A stretch of DNA of 21,636 nt from an uncultured bacterium. GTDB taxonomy: Bacteria > Fidelibacterota > Marinisomatia > Marinisomatales > UBA1611. The DNA lies in NCBI GenBank assembly GCA_938092125.1, contig CALKMQ010000046.1, positions 1 to 21,636 on the forward strand. The letters run 5' to 3'. Position 1 is the first letter of the stretch, and each line of letters starts with the position of its first letter. The notes below the pieces were generated by a model. It was given only the letters and a program-made list of their open reading frames with translations. It was not told where the DNA came from and did no database searches. This document shows, piece by piece, positions 15,837 through 21,636 of this stretch. The position numbers and the translations under genes are program-made.

Positions 15837-17726
15837 TTAATTGTCTACTATAACTAAAATTGGTTGAGAAAAAGTTGTATTTCCAGCCAAATCAACAACG
15901 ATAGCAGATAGTGCGTGTTCATTGCCATGTACACCAATATTAATAATTGTGTCCCAAGAAAAAGAGTACGGGAATTCAGTATCTGTTTTTACAGAAAATC
16001 CATCAATAAAAAACTCCACACTAGCTATACCTGTATCATCATCTGCATGCGCGGCAAAATTAACGACACCCGAAACAGTTTGACCATCAAGGGGGCTAGA
16101 AATAATTATTGTTGGAGGATTAGAATCATTTGGAATATTATTTACAAAAACACTAATTGAAGGAACTTCAAAATGATTTCCCGAAGCATCTGTAATAATT
16201 GATCCAATTATATGATTCACATCTTCAATCTCAAAATTTGTATTCCAATCATATTCATATGGCTCATCAGTGTCAGAAAAAACCATTACGTTATCAATAT
16301 AAAATAATACTGAATCGATTTCTGCATTATCAACAGCATAAACAGAAATTTGCTCAATACCAGAAACGACTTGTCCAGCATATGGGTACGTTATTGTTCC
16401 ATTTGGTATTACATTATCATCATTATCTAAATGTACTGTGATAGGCGTACTTGGTCCTTCATTTCCAATTAAATCATATGCAATAATACCTAAAATATAA
16501 TCTTCATCATCTGGGACAGTATCTGTCTCCCAAATATATGTATAATCTGGTCCGGTACTATCTACGTGCACAAAAACACTATTTATAAAAAAATCAACTT
16601 TATCAATGCCTGTGTTGTCACTAATCAAAGTTTCAATAATTACTTGTCCAGAAACTAATGCGCCAGATGCAGGAGAGATTATAATAGAGGTGGGATGTAT
16701 GTCATCCTGATCTATATTATTAACGATTACAGTTACTGGGGTTAAAACTGTTTTATTATTCCATCCATCAATTAAAATAGCTTGAATGGTATGTTCTCCT
16801 TCGGTTTCTATTACAGTGTCCCAGTCATATGAGGCAGTGCAATTAGGTCCATTGCATTCAAAGGATCCATTCAGGTTTCCATCAATATAAAATTCTATAA
16901 AATCTAAAAGTTGATCATCAGCAGCCGTTACCTGTATAGAAGTATTGCCAAAAACTACAGAACCTGCTGGAGGACTAGTTAATGCACCGGTAGGAGGAGT
17001 TACATCTATAGGGAGATTATTATTAACGGTTACACTTATTGGTGGAACTGTTGTTCTGTTATTGTCGACATCTACAATTACTGCGTAAATAGAATAAACA
17101 AGATCATCTGTGACTACCTCAGTATTCCAATTATAATTAAAAGGTTCGGTTAAATGGGTTATCTTAATTTCATTATTTACAAAAATACTTACATACTGTA
17201 TCGCTTTATTATCCGTTGCTTCAACTTCAATTGAAACAATGCCATTCACAGTTTGACCTGTGATAGGATTCTTTATATAACCATTTGGCGCCTCATCATC
17301 TTGATTGTCGAGTTTTACGATTATCGGTGATGCAATATAGGAATTCCCAACAAGGTCTACGGCTTTAAATGTAATAAAATAATTTTCGTTTTCTACCCAC
17401 CGTGAATTTTGTGTATCCCAACTACCTTGCCAAATATCATTTGACACATTAGTAGTTGAATCGATATTCTGGTAGTTATTGTCTTTTTGGCTCTTAATCA
17501 TGAAAAAAACAGTATCAACTTCTTCATTGTCGATCGCTATTATTTGGAGGGATGTATTACCAGAAACTGAACTGCCATTTAAGGGACTTACAATATATCC
17601 GCTAGGAGCAGTTGTGTCAGGTAGTAGTATCAATGTAGGCTCTTTATCAACACAAGAAAAAAACATGATAAGTAGAAGAAAAGCAAAATGACGATAAGCA
17701 CTAATTATAAGGTTCATAGTATTCAT
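15837..17726 (-). CDS. Lipoprotein made only of six Big_7-type Ig-like repeats
   Basis: This 629-residue predicted lipoprotein has a signal ending MFFSC (Cys25), then VDKEP. From residue 37 to the end it holds six Big_7-type domains with the same plan as the downstream gene (SPLNGSSVSG, TGQTVNG, PAGSVVFG, ASGALVSG, YAGQVVSG, LDGQTVSG at the successive starts). It stops exactly at the VDN closing strand of the sixth domain with no C-terminal module. An insertion (SFECNGPNCTAS) in the third repeat carries two cysteines that could pair. The ATG at 17726 overlaps the upstream stop (ATGA), with an alternative ATG at 17717. It is probably an extended surface protein; partner and ligand are unknown. 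Confidence 0.88.
   Translation of the reverse strand: MNTMNLIISAYRHFAFLLLIMFFSCVDKEPTLILLPDTTAPSGYIVSPLNGSSVSGNTSLQIIAIDNEEVDTVFFMIKSQKDNNYQNIDSTTNVSNDIWQGSWDTQNSRWVENENYFITFKAVDLVGNSYIASPIIVKLDNQDDEAPNGYIKNPITGQTVNGIVSIEVEATDNKAIQYVSIFVNNEIKITHLTEPFNYNWNTEVVTDDLVYSIYAVIVDVDNNRTTVPPISVTVNNNLPIDVTPPTGALTSPPAGSVVFGNTSIQVTAADDQLLDFIEFYIDGNLNGSFECNGPNCTASYDWDTVIETEGEHTIQAILIDGWNNKTVLTPVTVIVNNIDQDDIHPTSIIISPASGALVSGQVIIETLISDNTGIDKVDFFINSVFVHVDSTGPDYTYIWETDTVPDDEDYILGIIAYDLIGNEGPSTPITVHLDNDDNVIPNGTITYPYAGQVVSGIEQISVYAVDNAEIDSVLFYIDNVMVFSDTDEPYEYDWNTNFEIEDVNHIIGSIITDASGNHFEVPSISVFVNNIPNDSNPPTIIISSPLDGQTVSGVVNFAAHADDDTGIASVEFFIDGFSVKTDTEFPYSFSWDTIINIGVHGNEHALSAIVVDLAGNTTFSQPILVIVDN
15840..17618 (-). 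repeat. Six tandem Big_7-type repeat units in the 629-residue lipoprotein
   Basis: Six units encode domains of about 95-105 residues and fill the whole mature protein after the lipobox linker. Five of the six share the GxxVSG/TVNG start. The first is the longest, with an SQKDNNYQNIDSTTN insertion. Confidence 0.8.
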
Positions 17727-18592
17727 TGCTTGTTTATTCTTTTTCTAATGTTTGAAATAATATAATTACCAATTGTGCTTCTTTCGATTCGAACCAATGA
17801 CTTTTTTACAAAAGCTTGCATTAGATGCTTAGGTGAAAATACATACATTGTTCGTGGATATGGTGTCTCTTTTTCAAGTGGATGGAAATAAAATGAACGC
17901 TTATCTTTATAAATATCCCAAAGCATCGATGCCAGAACGGACATTGGTATCAAATAGGATACCGAGGCAAATGTTACGCCCGTTGGCTTTAAGTTTATGA
18001 ACTTTACTGATGGTAATAAATCATTGTATTGATCCCATACTTGAGGAGCAAACCGTCTGGAATCATCCCATTTAAGTCGAGTATCAATTGCAGCAGATAA
18101 TATAAATGCTGAAAAACTATACCAAAAACCTCTCTCAGCCGCGTAATGAAGCACGGAATAGTCAGTCTCAATTTTATAGACATCTAAAGATTTCATATAA
18201 AATGACGTGTCATTTGTTCCATGCACTAGTATCTCTGGATAAATTCTATTTGAAGCAAATTCGATATTTTTAAATTCTATACTATCATTTTCCAAAGTGA
18301 CTATTTTACCAGTTCTATTTGAGATTCTTCTCAAGTTTTCATAGTAACTCCAGTCGTAATGAAATATCCTATCAAAATCATTATAAATGTAATAGACTTT
18401 ATCTATGTCCATCTTTCCTGGATCATTATTACTTTTCAGTTTATAATAAACATTATCGAGGTCAATAGAGTCTATGAGAGCTATAATAGAGTTTCCTTTA
18501 TGATCAATAATGACATGACTTACATCCGTATCTAGACTATCGCTATAAAGCGTTGCGAATAAAAATATGAATATTTCTAGTAATCGTTTCAT
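17723..18592 (-). CDS. Unknown exported protein with twofold internal repeat, first gene of the Big_7 operon
   Basis: This 289-residue protein has a signal peptide (about residues 1-17, ending near YSDS). Residues 30-80 and 92-145 share a pattern: a G, short strands IIALIDSIDLDNVYY or IVTLENDSIEFKNIEF, a gap, then DKVYYIYND or LDVYKIETD. This suggests two copies of a small beta domain. Two hydrophobic stretches follow (about 154-170 and 203-226), then a strongly basic C-terminus (IRKRINKQ). I do not recognise the family. The end overlaps the next gene by 4 bases (ATGA), so it is translated with the first repeat lipoprotein and may help anchor or export it. Its ATG faces the plus-strand operon start 23 bases away. 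Confidence 0.7.
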   Translation of the reverse strand: MKRLLEIFIFLFATLYSDSLDTDVSHVIIDHKGNSIIALIDSIDLDNVYYKLKSNNDPGKMDIDKVYYIYNDFDRIFHYDWSYYENLRRISNRTGKIVTLENDSIEFKNIEFASNRIYPEILVHGTNDTSFYMKSLDVYKIETDYSVLHYAAERGFWYSFSAFILSAAIDTRLKWDDSRRFAPQVWDQYNDLLPSVKFINLKPTGVTFASVSYLIPMSVLASMLWDIYKDKRSFYFHPLEKETPYPRTMYVFSPKHLMQAFVKKSLVRIERSTIGNYIISNIRKRINKQ

Positions 18593-18615
18593 GTGGTGTA
18601 AATTACGATAGTCTT
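18593..18615. promoter_or_regulatory. Very short divergent promoter region
   Basis: Only 23 bases separate the start codons of two divergent operons. A bacterial promoter needs about 40 bases, so each operon's -35/-10 elements must lie inside the other gene's first codons. This makes coordinated or mutually exclusive expression plausible. No clear -10 motif is visible. Confidence 0.45.
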
Positions 18616-19356
18616 ATGAAGAGTCAAATTTTACAGTTTAAAAGTATTCCATTGCTACTTTTTATGGTATCGCTTTACAGTCAGCCAAAAATTAGCATTG
18701 ATTTAGGTACTGGCTTCTATGAACCTACTATGAAAGGTTTCGACAGTAATGAACTAGTGTCTTTTCCTACAGGCAATATACTTACAAGGAATTTGTTGAT
18801 TAATTTTAGTGTTTATTATGAATTCTTTCATAATGCCAGGGTAGGTTACAATGTTCTAAAGTCAATAGACATTGGAAGATTGGAAGGTTTTGCAACTAGT
18901 AAGCCTGTTTTTTATCGTACCATAAATTATAGAATGATACCTCTGGAAACTTTTTTTAGAATTAAACCAAAAGTTGAATTGAATTTTACATTGACACCAA
19001 TATGGGGTCGTTCTAGACTCATTCTTGAAACAAAGCCTTCTAGTACAGATGGTAGCGGAGTTAACACTATTACAGATGATTGGAACGAATTATTAAATAG
19101 CTTCGGTGATGAAGATCCATTAAGTCAGGTTGCTTCTGAAAATACGATGGTAACAGATTGGCTAGGCTATTCAGGAATGCTTGGGTATAGATACTATATA
19201 AGACCGTGGATTGGTATTGATGTTAAAATGGGTTTTTTAAATAATAACTATAAGAAAAATAAGTGGCGTTTTCAGGGTAAAACCGTTAAAGGTCCAGAAA
19301 TGAAAATTGATGAAATTCCTATTTTTACTTTTAAAGTTGTTTATGCATTAAAATGA
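18616..19356 (+). CDS. Predicted outer-membrane beta-barrel protein
   Basis: This 246-residue protein has a signal peptide (about residues 1-22, MVSLYSQ at its end). Beyond it the chain alternates hydrophobic and polar residues with many Tyr/Phe/Trp, including LLINFSVYYEFF, LGYRYYIRPWIGIDVKMGF and a final FTFKVVYALK, as in outer-membrane barrels with periplasmic turns. No named family is recognised. It heads a plus-strand operon of three genes joined by ATGA overlaps. Its position back-to-back with the Big_7 lipoprotein operon suggests a functional link, for example as outer-membrane anchor or transporter for those proteins; this is inference. Confidence 0.65.
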   Translation: MKSQILQFKSIPLLLFMVSLYSQPKISIDLGTGFYEPTMKGFDSNELVSFPTGNILTRNLLINFSVYYEFFHNARVGYNVLKSIDIGRLEGFATSKPVFYRTINYRMIPLETFFRIKPKVELNFTLTPIWGRSRLILETKPSSTDGSGVNTITDDWNELLNSFGDEDPLSQVASENTMVTDWLGYSGMLGYRYYIRPWIGIDVKMGFLNNNYKKNKWRFQGKTVKGPEMKIDEIPIFTFKVVYALK

Positions 19357-19691
19357 AAAACATAGTTCGCAGCTTTATTATTTGTTTTTCTATTATTTAT
19401 TCTCAAGATACTTTCAATGAAAGTAGTCCTTGCTCTGATCGAACTATTACTTTTGCCAGGAAGTTTGGAGTTAAAGCTTTACCTGTTAAAGATCTCCCTC
19501 GATATTTTAAAGCCTCAAAAATATGCAGAGAAAAAGGTGGGGAAACACTGATTGACCAGATTCAAATTAATGAATACAATAGAGATTTTGAACAGTCTAA
19601 GTATATGTCTAGCTGGACATCAACTTACGGCATGTGTGTAACAGCAATAATATTTTATTTTTTTGTAGGTTTAGTTACTGTAGTAAAATGA
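19353..19691 (+). CDS. Small exported or membrane protein (112 residues)
   Basis: It has a signal peptide at residues 1-17 (IICFSIIYSQ), a charged middle with two cysteines (27 and 58, possible disulfide) and a C-terminal hydrophobic segment (about 88-109, MCVTAIIFYFFVGLVTVV). It would be a periplasmic domain tethered by one helix at the C-terminus. I do not recognise a family. It overlaps the beta-barrel gene by 4 bases at its start (ATGA), and the following gene overlaps its end by 4 bases, so the three are likely made together. Confidence 0.65.
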   Translation: MKNIVRSFIICFSIIYSQDTFNESSPCSDRTITFARKFGVKALPVKDLPRYFKASKICREKGGETLIDQIQINEYNRDFEQSKYMSSWTSTYGMCVTAIIFYFFVGLVTVVK

Positions 19692-20044
19692 GATGCATCT
19701 TATGTATTTTGCTTGGTTTTTCTCTTTCCAGCTCGGCAGAACCAGTAGATGTTGACTCTATTGTCTATTACCAAATGCTTTTGCTTAAAAGCAAGATGGA
19801 TATTAATCCAATAATATGGCAAGATACTAAAGAGGGTTACACTAGAAATAGGACAGTTAGAGTTTGTAATATGGTTTTGGATAGTCTCGGAAAAATAGAT
19901 ACCGAAACACTAGTGGAGCAAAATTATCCACTTTTAGATAGTTTAATATTAAGTGTGAATGAAAAGGCAGAATACCAAATAGAACAACAGATAAGTAAAA
20001 ACTATCAGTTTAACTATTTTTATTCTTCCTCATCTAGACCGTAA
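19688..20044 (+). CDS. Small exported protein (118 residues)
   Basis: From the ATG at 19688, which overlaps the previous stop as ATGA, it begins with a signal peptide (residues 1-17, LLGFSLSSSA). The mature part is mostly helical and acidic with LEQ/ENQ-like stretches, ending in a Tyr/Ser tail (YFYSSSSRP). Cys58 is the only cysteine after the signal. An upstream in-frame ATG at 19634 would make an 18-residue longer form that disrupts the signal peptide, so it is rejected. Its last 25 bases overlap the convergent 76-residue gene. Function is not recognised; position places it with the beta-barrel and 112-residue proteins. Confidence 0.65.
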   Translation: MRCILCILLGFSLSSSAEPVDVDSIVYYQMLLLKSKMDINPIIWQDTKEGYTRNRTVRVCNMVLDSLGKIDTETLVEQNYPLLDSLILSVNEKAEYQIEQQISKNYQFNYFYSSSSRP

Positions 20045-20250
20045 TCTGGTTCAATGCCTGTCTCTTCAAATACTAACTTAGCAATTTTCTCTGCAGCGCC
20101 ATCTTCACTGAATCCGTCTTGAATTAATGAATCGTATGCGCTTTCAAGCGTTTTAATGTCTTCATGATTTTGAAATATTTCATCTAGTACAGCTGCTGGT
20201 ATAAAATAATCCCTGAGTCTGTTATATATGGTTATTCTTTTATAATCCAT
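20020..20250 (-). CDS. Small acidic protein (76 residues)
   Basis: This small protein is helix-rich and acidic, with a C-terminus of EPDYGLDEEE and a central segment of regular heptad-like hydrophobic spacing (VLDEIFQNHEDIKTLESAYD). No signal peptide or cysteines are present, so it is cytoplasmic. It could be a small regulatory or binding protein, but I do not recognise a family. It overlaps the 3' end of the 118-residue gene by 25 bases on the opposite strand. No ribosome site is seen before its ATG. The plausible amino-acid composition favours a real gene; support is otherwise only moderate. Confidence 0.55.
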   Translation of the reverse strand: MDYKRITIYNRLRDYFIPAAVLDEIFQNHEDIKTLESAYDSLIQDGFSEDGAAEKIAKLVFEETGIEPDYGLDEEE

Positions 20251-20337
20251 ATGTTAATTTATTGCGCATGAGATTATAATTTTAAAAAAAGTTAGATTGT
20301 TGTCTTAAAAAAACTATGTAAGTTTTATTATAACAAT

Positions 20338-20411
20338 GGCGTCGTACCCAAGTGGTTTAAGGGACCGGTTTGCAAAACCGTTATTCGCCGGTTCGAATCC
20401 GGCCGACGCCT
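20338..20411 (+). tRNA. tRNA-Cys (anticodon GCA)
   Basis: A 74-base cloverleaf is visible. The acceptor stem GGCGTCG/CGACGCC is perfect, and the D-stem is CCC/GGG. The anticodon stem CCGGT/ACCGT has loop TTGCAAA with GCA at 20372-20374, and the T-arm is GCCGG-TTCGAAT-CCGGC. The discriminator is T, typical of tRNA-Cys. CCA is not encoded. The first anticodon-stem pair is a C-T mismatch. A TATTAT at 20326-20331 lies close upstream and could be its -10 element. Confidence 0.95.
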
Positions 20412-20434
20412 CATTATGTTTTTGAAATTTTATT

Positions 20435-20518
20435 GCCTGGGTGGTGGAATTGGTAGACACTACGGACTTAAAATCCGTTGGTAGCAATACCGTGCCGGTT
20501 CGAGTCCGGCCCCGGGTA
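20435..20518 (+). tRNA. tRNA-Leu (anticodon UAA)
   Basis: An 84-base class II cloverleaf is visible. The anticodon stem ACGGA/TCCGT has loop CTTAAAA with TAA at 20469-20471. There is a long variable arm (20479-20493, GGTA/TACC pairing) and a T-arm GCCGG-TTCGAGT-CCGGC. The acceptor GCCTGGG pairs with CCCGGGT using two wobble pairs. The discriminator is A and CCA is not encoded. It follows tRNA-Cys by 23 bases, and the two are probably one transcript ending at 20553. Confidence 0.95.
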
Positions 20519-20527
20519 CACGACGAG

Positions 20528-20553
20528 AAACCTCACTTTTAGTGGGGTTTTTT
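20528..20553 (+). terminator. Rho-independent terminator after the tRNA pair
   Basis: AACCTCAC and GTGGGGTT form an 8-base stem with one T-G pair around a loop of about five bases (TTTTA), followed by a run of T. It lies 10 bases after tRNA-Leu and should end the two-tRNA transcript. Confidence 0.85.
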
Positions 20554-20577
20554 GCTATATATTCAAATCTCATAGTT

Positions 20578-20607
20578 TGGCATATTGTGGCATATTATGG
20601 CATATAA
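20578..20607. repeat. Three direct repeats of TGGCATAT at 10-base period
   Basis: TGGCATATTG, TGGCATATTA and TGGCATATAA occur end to end at 20578, 20588 and 20598. The exact 10-base spacing puts each copy on the same DNA face, as for cooperative protein binding. The block lies between the tRNA terminator and the glycine-rich gene. Confidence 0.7.
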
Positions 20608-20647
20608 ATTAGTACTATTTAGTACAGTCATTTTTTTTGTACTAATT
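20607..20647. repeat. Inverted repeat with a nested direct copy, just before the glycine-rich gene
   Basis: AATTAGTAC at 20607-20615 is perfectly inverted as GTACTAATT at 20639-20647. A further TTAGTAC at 20619-20625 repeats the left arm 10 bases on. The arms flank a T run at 20631-20638. It could be an operator, an RNA hairpin or a terminator-like stem; nothing decides between these. Confidence 0.55.
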
Positions 20648-20657
20648 ATTTGAAATA

Positions 20658-21623
20658 ATGCTAGTAAGTGAATCATGTACTTGGTTGTTTGTTGTACGTT
20701 ACTCAAAGATTGAAACTAAAATCGTATTACCGAATTATTCTTTTATAAATTCTTTTGTGAAGTTTTCTATATATGTAATTGTTTTAATGAATATTATAAA
20801 TGCTCAAATAGCATTGCCATCATTTCATGGTGCGCAGAAAGCGCATACTGCTGCTAGTTCATCAGGTACCCAAACTTTTACATATACTGGATCTCAGCAG
20901 ACTTTTACTGTACCTTCTGGTGTTACCTCTTTAGTGATTGATATAAAAGGACCTAGTGGCGGAGAAAACGCAGTAGGCAGTACTGTTTCTCAAGGCAATC
21001 ACATACCTGGATTAGGAGGAAGAGTACAAACCACTCTAACCGTTACAGCTGGAACAGTAATTTATTTATATGTTGGAGGAAGAGGGTCCGACGCTAGTTC
21101 TTCTTCAGCTGGTGCAGGTGGGTGGAATGGTGGTGGAGACGGCGCTGTAATATCTCTATATAGAGGTGGCGGCGGTGGCGGAGCCTCTGATTTAAGAATA
21201 AATGGCACATCTCTAAGTAATCGCATGGTTATTGCTGGTGGTGGTGGTGGTGCTGCATTTAATTACAGTGCAGGCGGCGATGATGGTGGAGATGGCGGAG
21301 GTCTTACAGGAGCTAATGGACAATCTAATAATAATACTAGTAATGGCCGTGGTGGGGAAGGTGGAACGCAATCTCAAGGAGGTGATGGGGGTCAATATAG
21401 TAGTAGTCATAGTCCAGGAACCGATGGAACTTTAGGAGTTGGCGGAGATGGTGGCGCTAGTACCTCAGGTGGTGGTGGCGGCGGTGGATATTATGGTGGT
21501 GGTGGAGGCAGTTGGTCTGGTGGCGGCGGCGGTAGTAGTTATGCAAATAGTGACAACACAAGTAATACCACTCATACACAAGGCTATAATGATGGAAACG
21601 GTGAGATAATAGTTACATGGTGA
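20658..21623 (+). CDS. Secreted glycine-rich domain protein
   Basis: This 321-residue protein, if the ATG at 20658 is used, has an N-terminal beta module (about residues 70-140, TFTYTGSQQTFTVPSGVTSL followed by VIDIKGPSGG). This is the signature entry to glycine-rich domains similar to the Gly-rich region of ALK receptors. Residues 140-293 are dense in poly-Gly runs with typical anchors GGASDLRINGTSLSNRMVIA and GGGYYGGGGGSWSGGGGG-SSY. It closes with GNGEIIVTW, a natural domain end. The signal peptide is at residues 34-50 (VKFSIYVIVLMNIINAQ), so a GTG start at 20757 may be the true one, since 33 residues before a signal is long. It is exported and probably a surface or matrix component; ligand unknown. 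Confidence 0.75.
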   Translation: MLVSESCTWLFVVRYSKIETKIVLPNYSFINSFVKFSIYVIVLMNIINAQIALPSFHGAQKAHTAASSSGTQTFTYTGSQQTFTVPSGVTSLVIDIKGPSGGENAVGSTVSQGNHIPGLGGRVQTTLTVTAGTVIYLYVGGRGSDASSSSAGAGGWNGGGDGAVISLYRGGGGGGASDLRINGTSLSNRMVIAGGGGGAAFNYSAGGDDGGDGGGLTGANGQSNNNTSNGRGGEGGTQSQGGDGGQYSSSHSPGTDGTLGVGGDGGASTSGGGGGGGYYGGGGGSWSGGGGGSSYANSDNTSNTTHTQGYNDGNGEIIVTW

Positions 21624-21636
21624 TGAGAGAACTAAC

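Noticed and set aside
15915..16441. Open frames on the plus strand opposite the 629-residue lipoprotein
   Set aside because: They are antisense to a clear repeat-domain gene, have low-complexity His/Ile/Asn-rich translations, and no ribosome site or domain.
19634..19687. Longer start for the 118-residue protein
   Set aside because: It would run through the 3' end of the previous gene and put 18 cysteine- and Phe-rich residues before the signal peptide; the ATGA overlap at 19688 fits the operon.
20578..20607. CRISPR-like repeats
   Set aside because: Repeats are 10 bases and have no spacers; there are no cas genes.
21236..21252. GGT microsatellite as a phase-variation switch
   Set aside because: Trinucleotide changes keep the reading frame, so gain or loss would only alter glycine number.
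21213..21435. Frames on both strands inside the glycine-rich gene
   Set aside because: They are artefacts of GGT/GGC repeats read in other frames (poly-Val, poly-Thr/Ile).
21623..21636. ATG overlapping the glycine-rich stop (TGATG) as the start of a further gene
   Set aside because: Only 14 bases remain in the window, so no protein can be supported.

Overview
The window is AT-rich bacterial DNA with dense, short-spaced genes. At least six predicted lipoproteins carry the signal ending Ser/Gly-Cys. Several families present are common in the Bacteroidota/FCB group (DUF4197, DUF4920, DUF983, DUF302, GH30). A secreted esterase ends in a dockerin-like calcium-loop pair, and long lipoproteins are built from Big_7-type Ig-like repeats. 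This combination fits a marine FCB-group bacterium, with Candidatus Marinimicrobia (SAR406) the best guess. That placement is inference from gene content; no 16S rRNA or marker gene is present.

Layout, left to right. Positions 1-3205 are a tight plus-strand cluster: the tail of an unrecognised gene, a secreted endonuclease/exonuclease/phosphatase (EEP) protein, a 52-residue protein, a lipoprotein with an HELAH zinc-protease motif, and a DUF4197 protein. Positions 3284-6674 hold small housekeeping-type genes: DUF983, DUF302, a beta-rich envelope protein, a cupin, a short-chain dehydrogenase and a nucleoside deoxyribosyltransferase-like protein. Positions 6710-8796 hold the dockerin-tailed esterase convergent with a Gfo/Idh/MocA oxidoreductase. 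Positions 8933-13250 are a plus-strand run: small membrane protein, DUF4920 lipoprotein, GFA-family protein, GH30 glycosidase lipoprotein, CutC, a 52-residue membrane protein and an FN3 lipoprotein.

Positions 13247-20044 are the most distinctive part. A minus-strand operon of three genes runs from 18592 to 13247: an unknown 289-residue exported protein with a twofold internal repeat, then two successive lipoproteins, each with six Big_7-type repeats, the second adding three FN3 domains. Neighbouring genes overlap by 4 bases or are separated by 1 base. A plus-strand operon starts 23 bases away: an outer-membrane beta-barrel-like protein followed by two small exported proteins, each joined by an ATGA overlap. 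None of these is a named system I recognise. Together they look like a candidate cell-surface assembly.

Positions 20020-21636 carry a small acidic protein, tRNA-Cys(GCA), tRNA-Leu(UAA), a rho-independent terminator, a short block of 10-base-period direct repeats plus an inverted repeat, and a secreted glycine-rich protein. I found no insertion sequence, CRISPR array, phage gene or rRNA. No intergenic stretch exceeds 300 bases.
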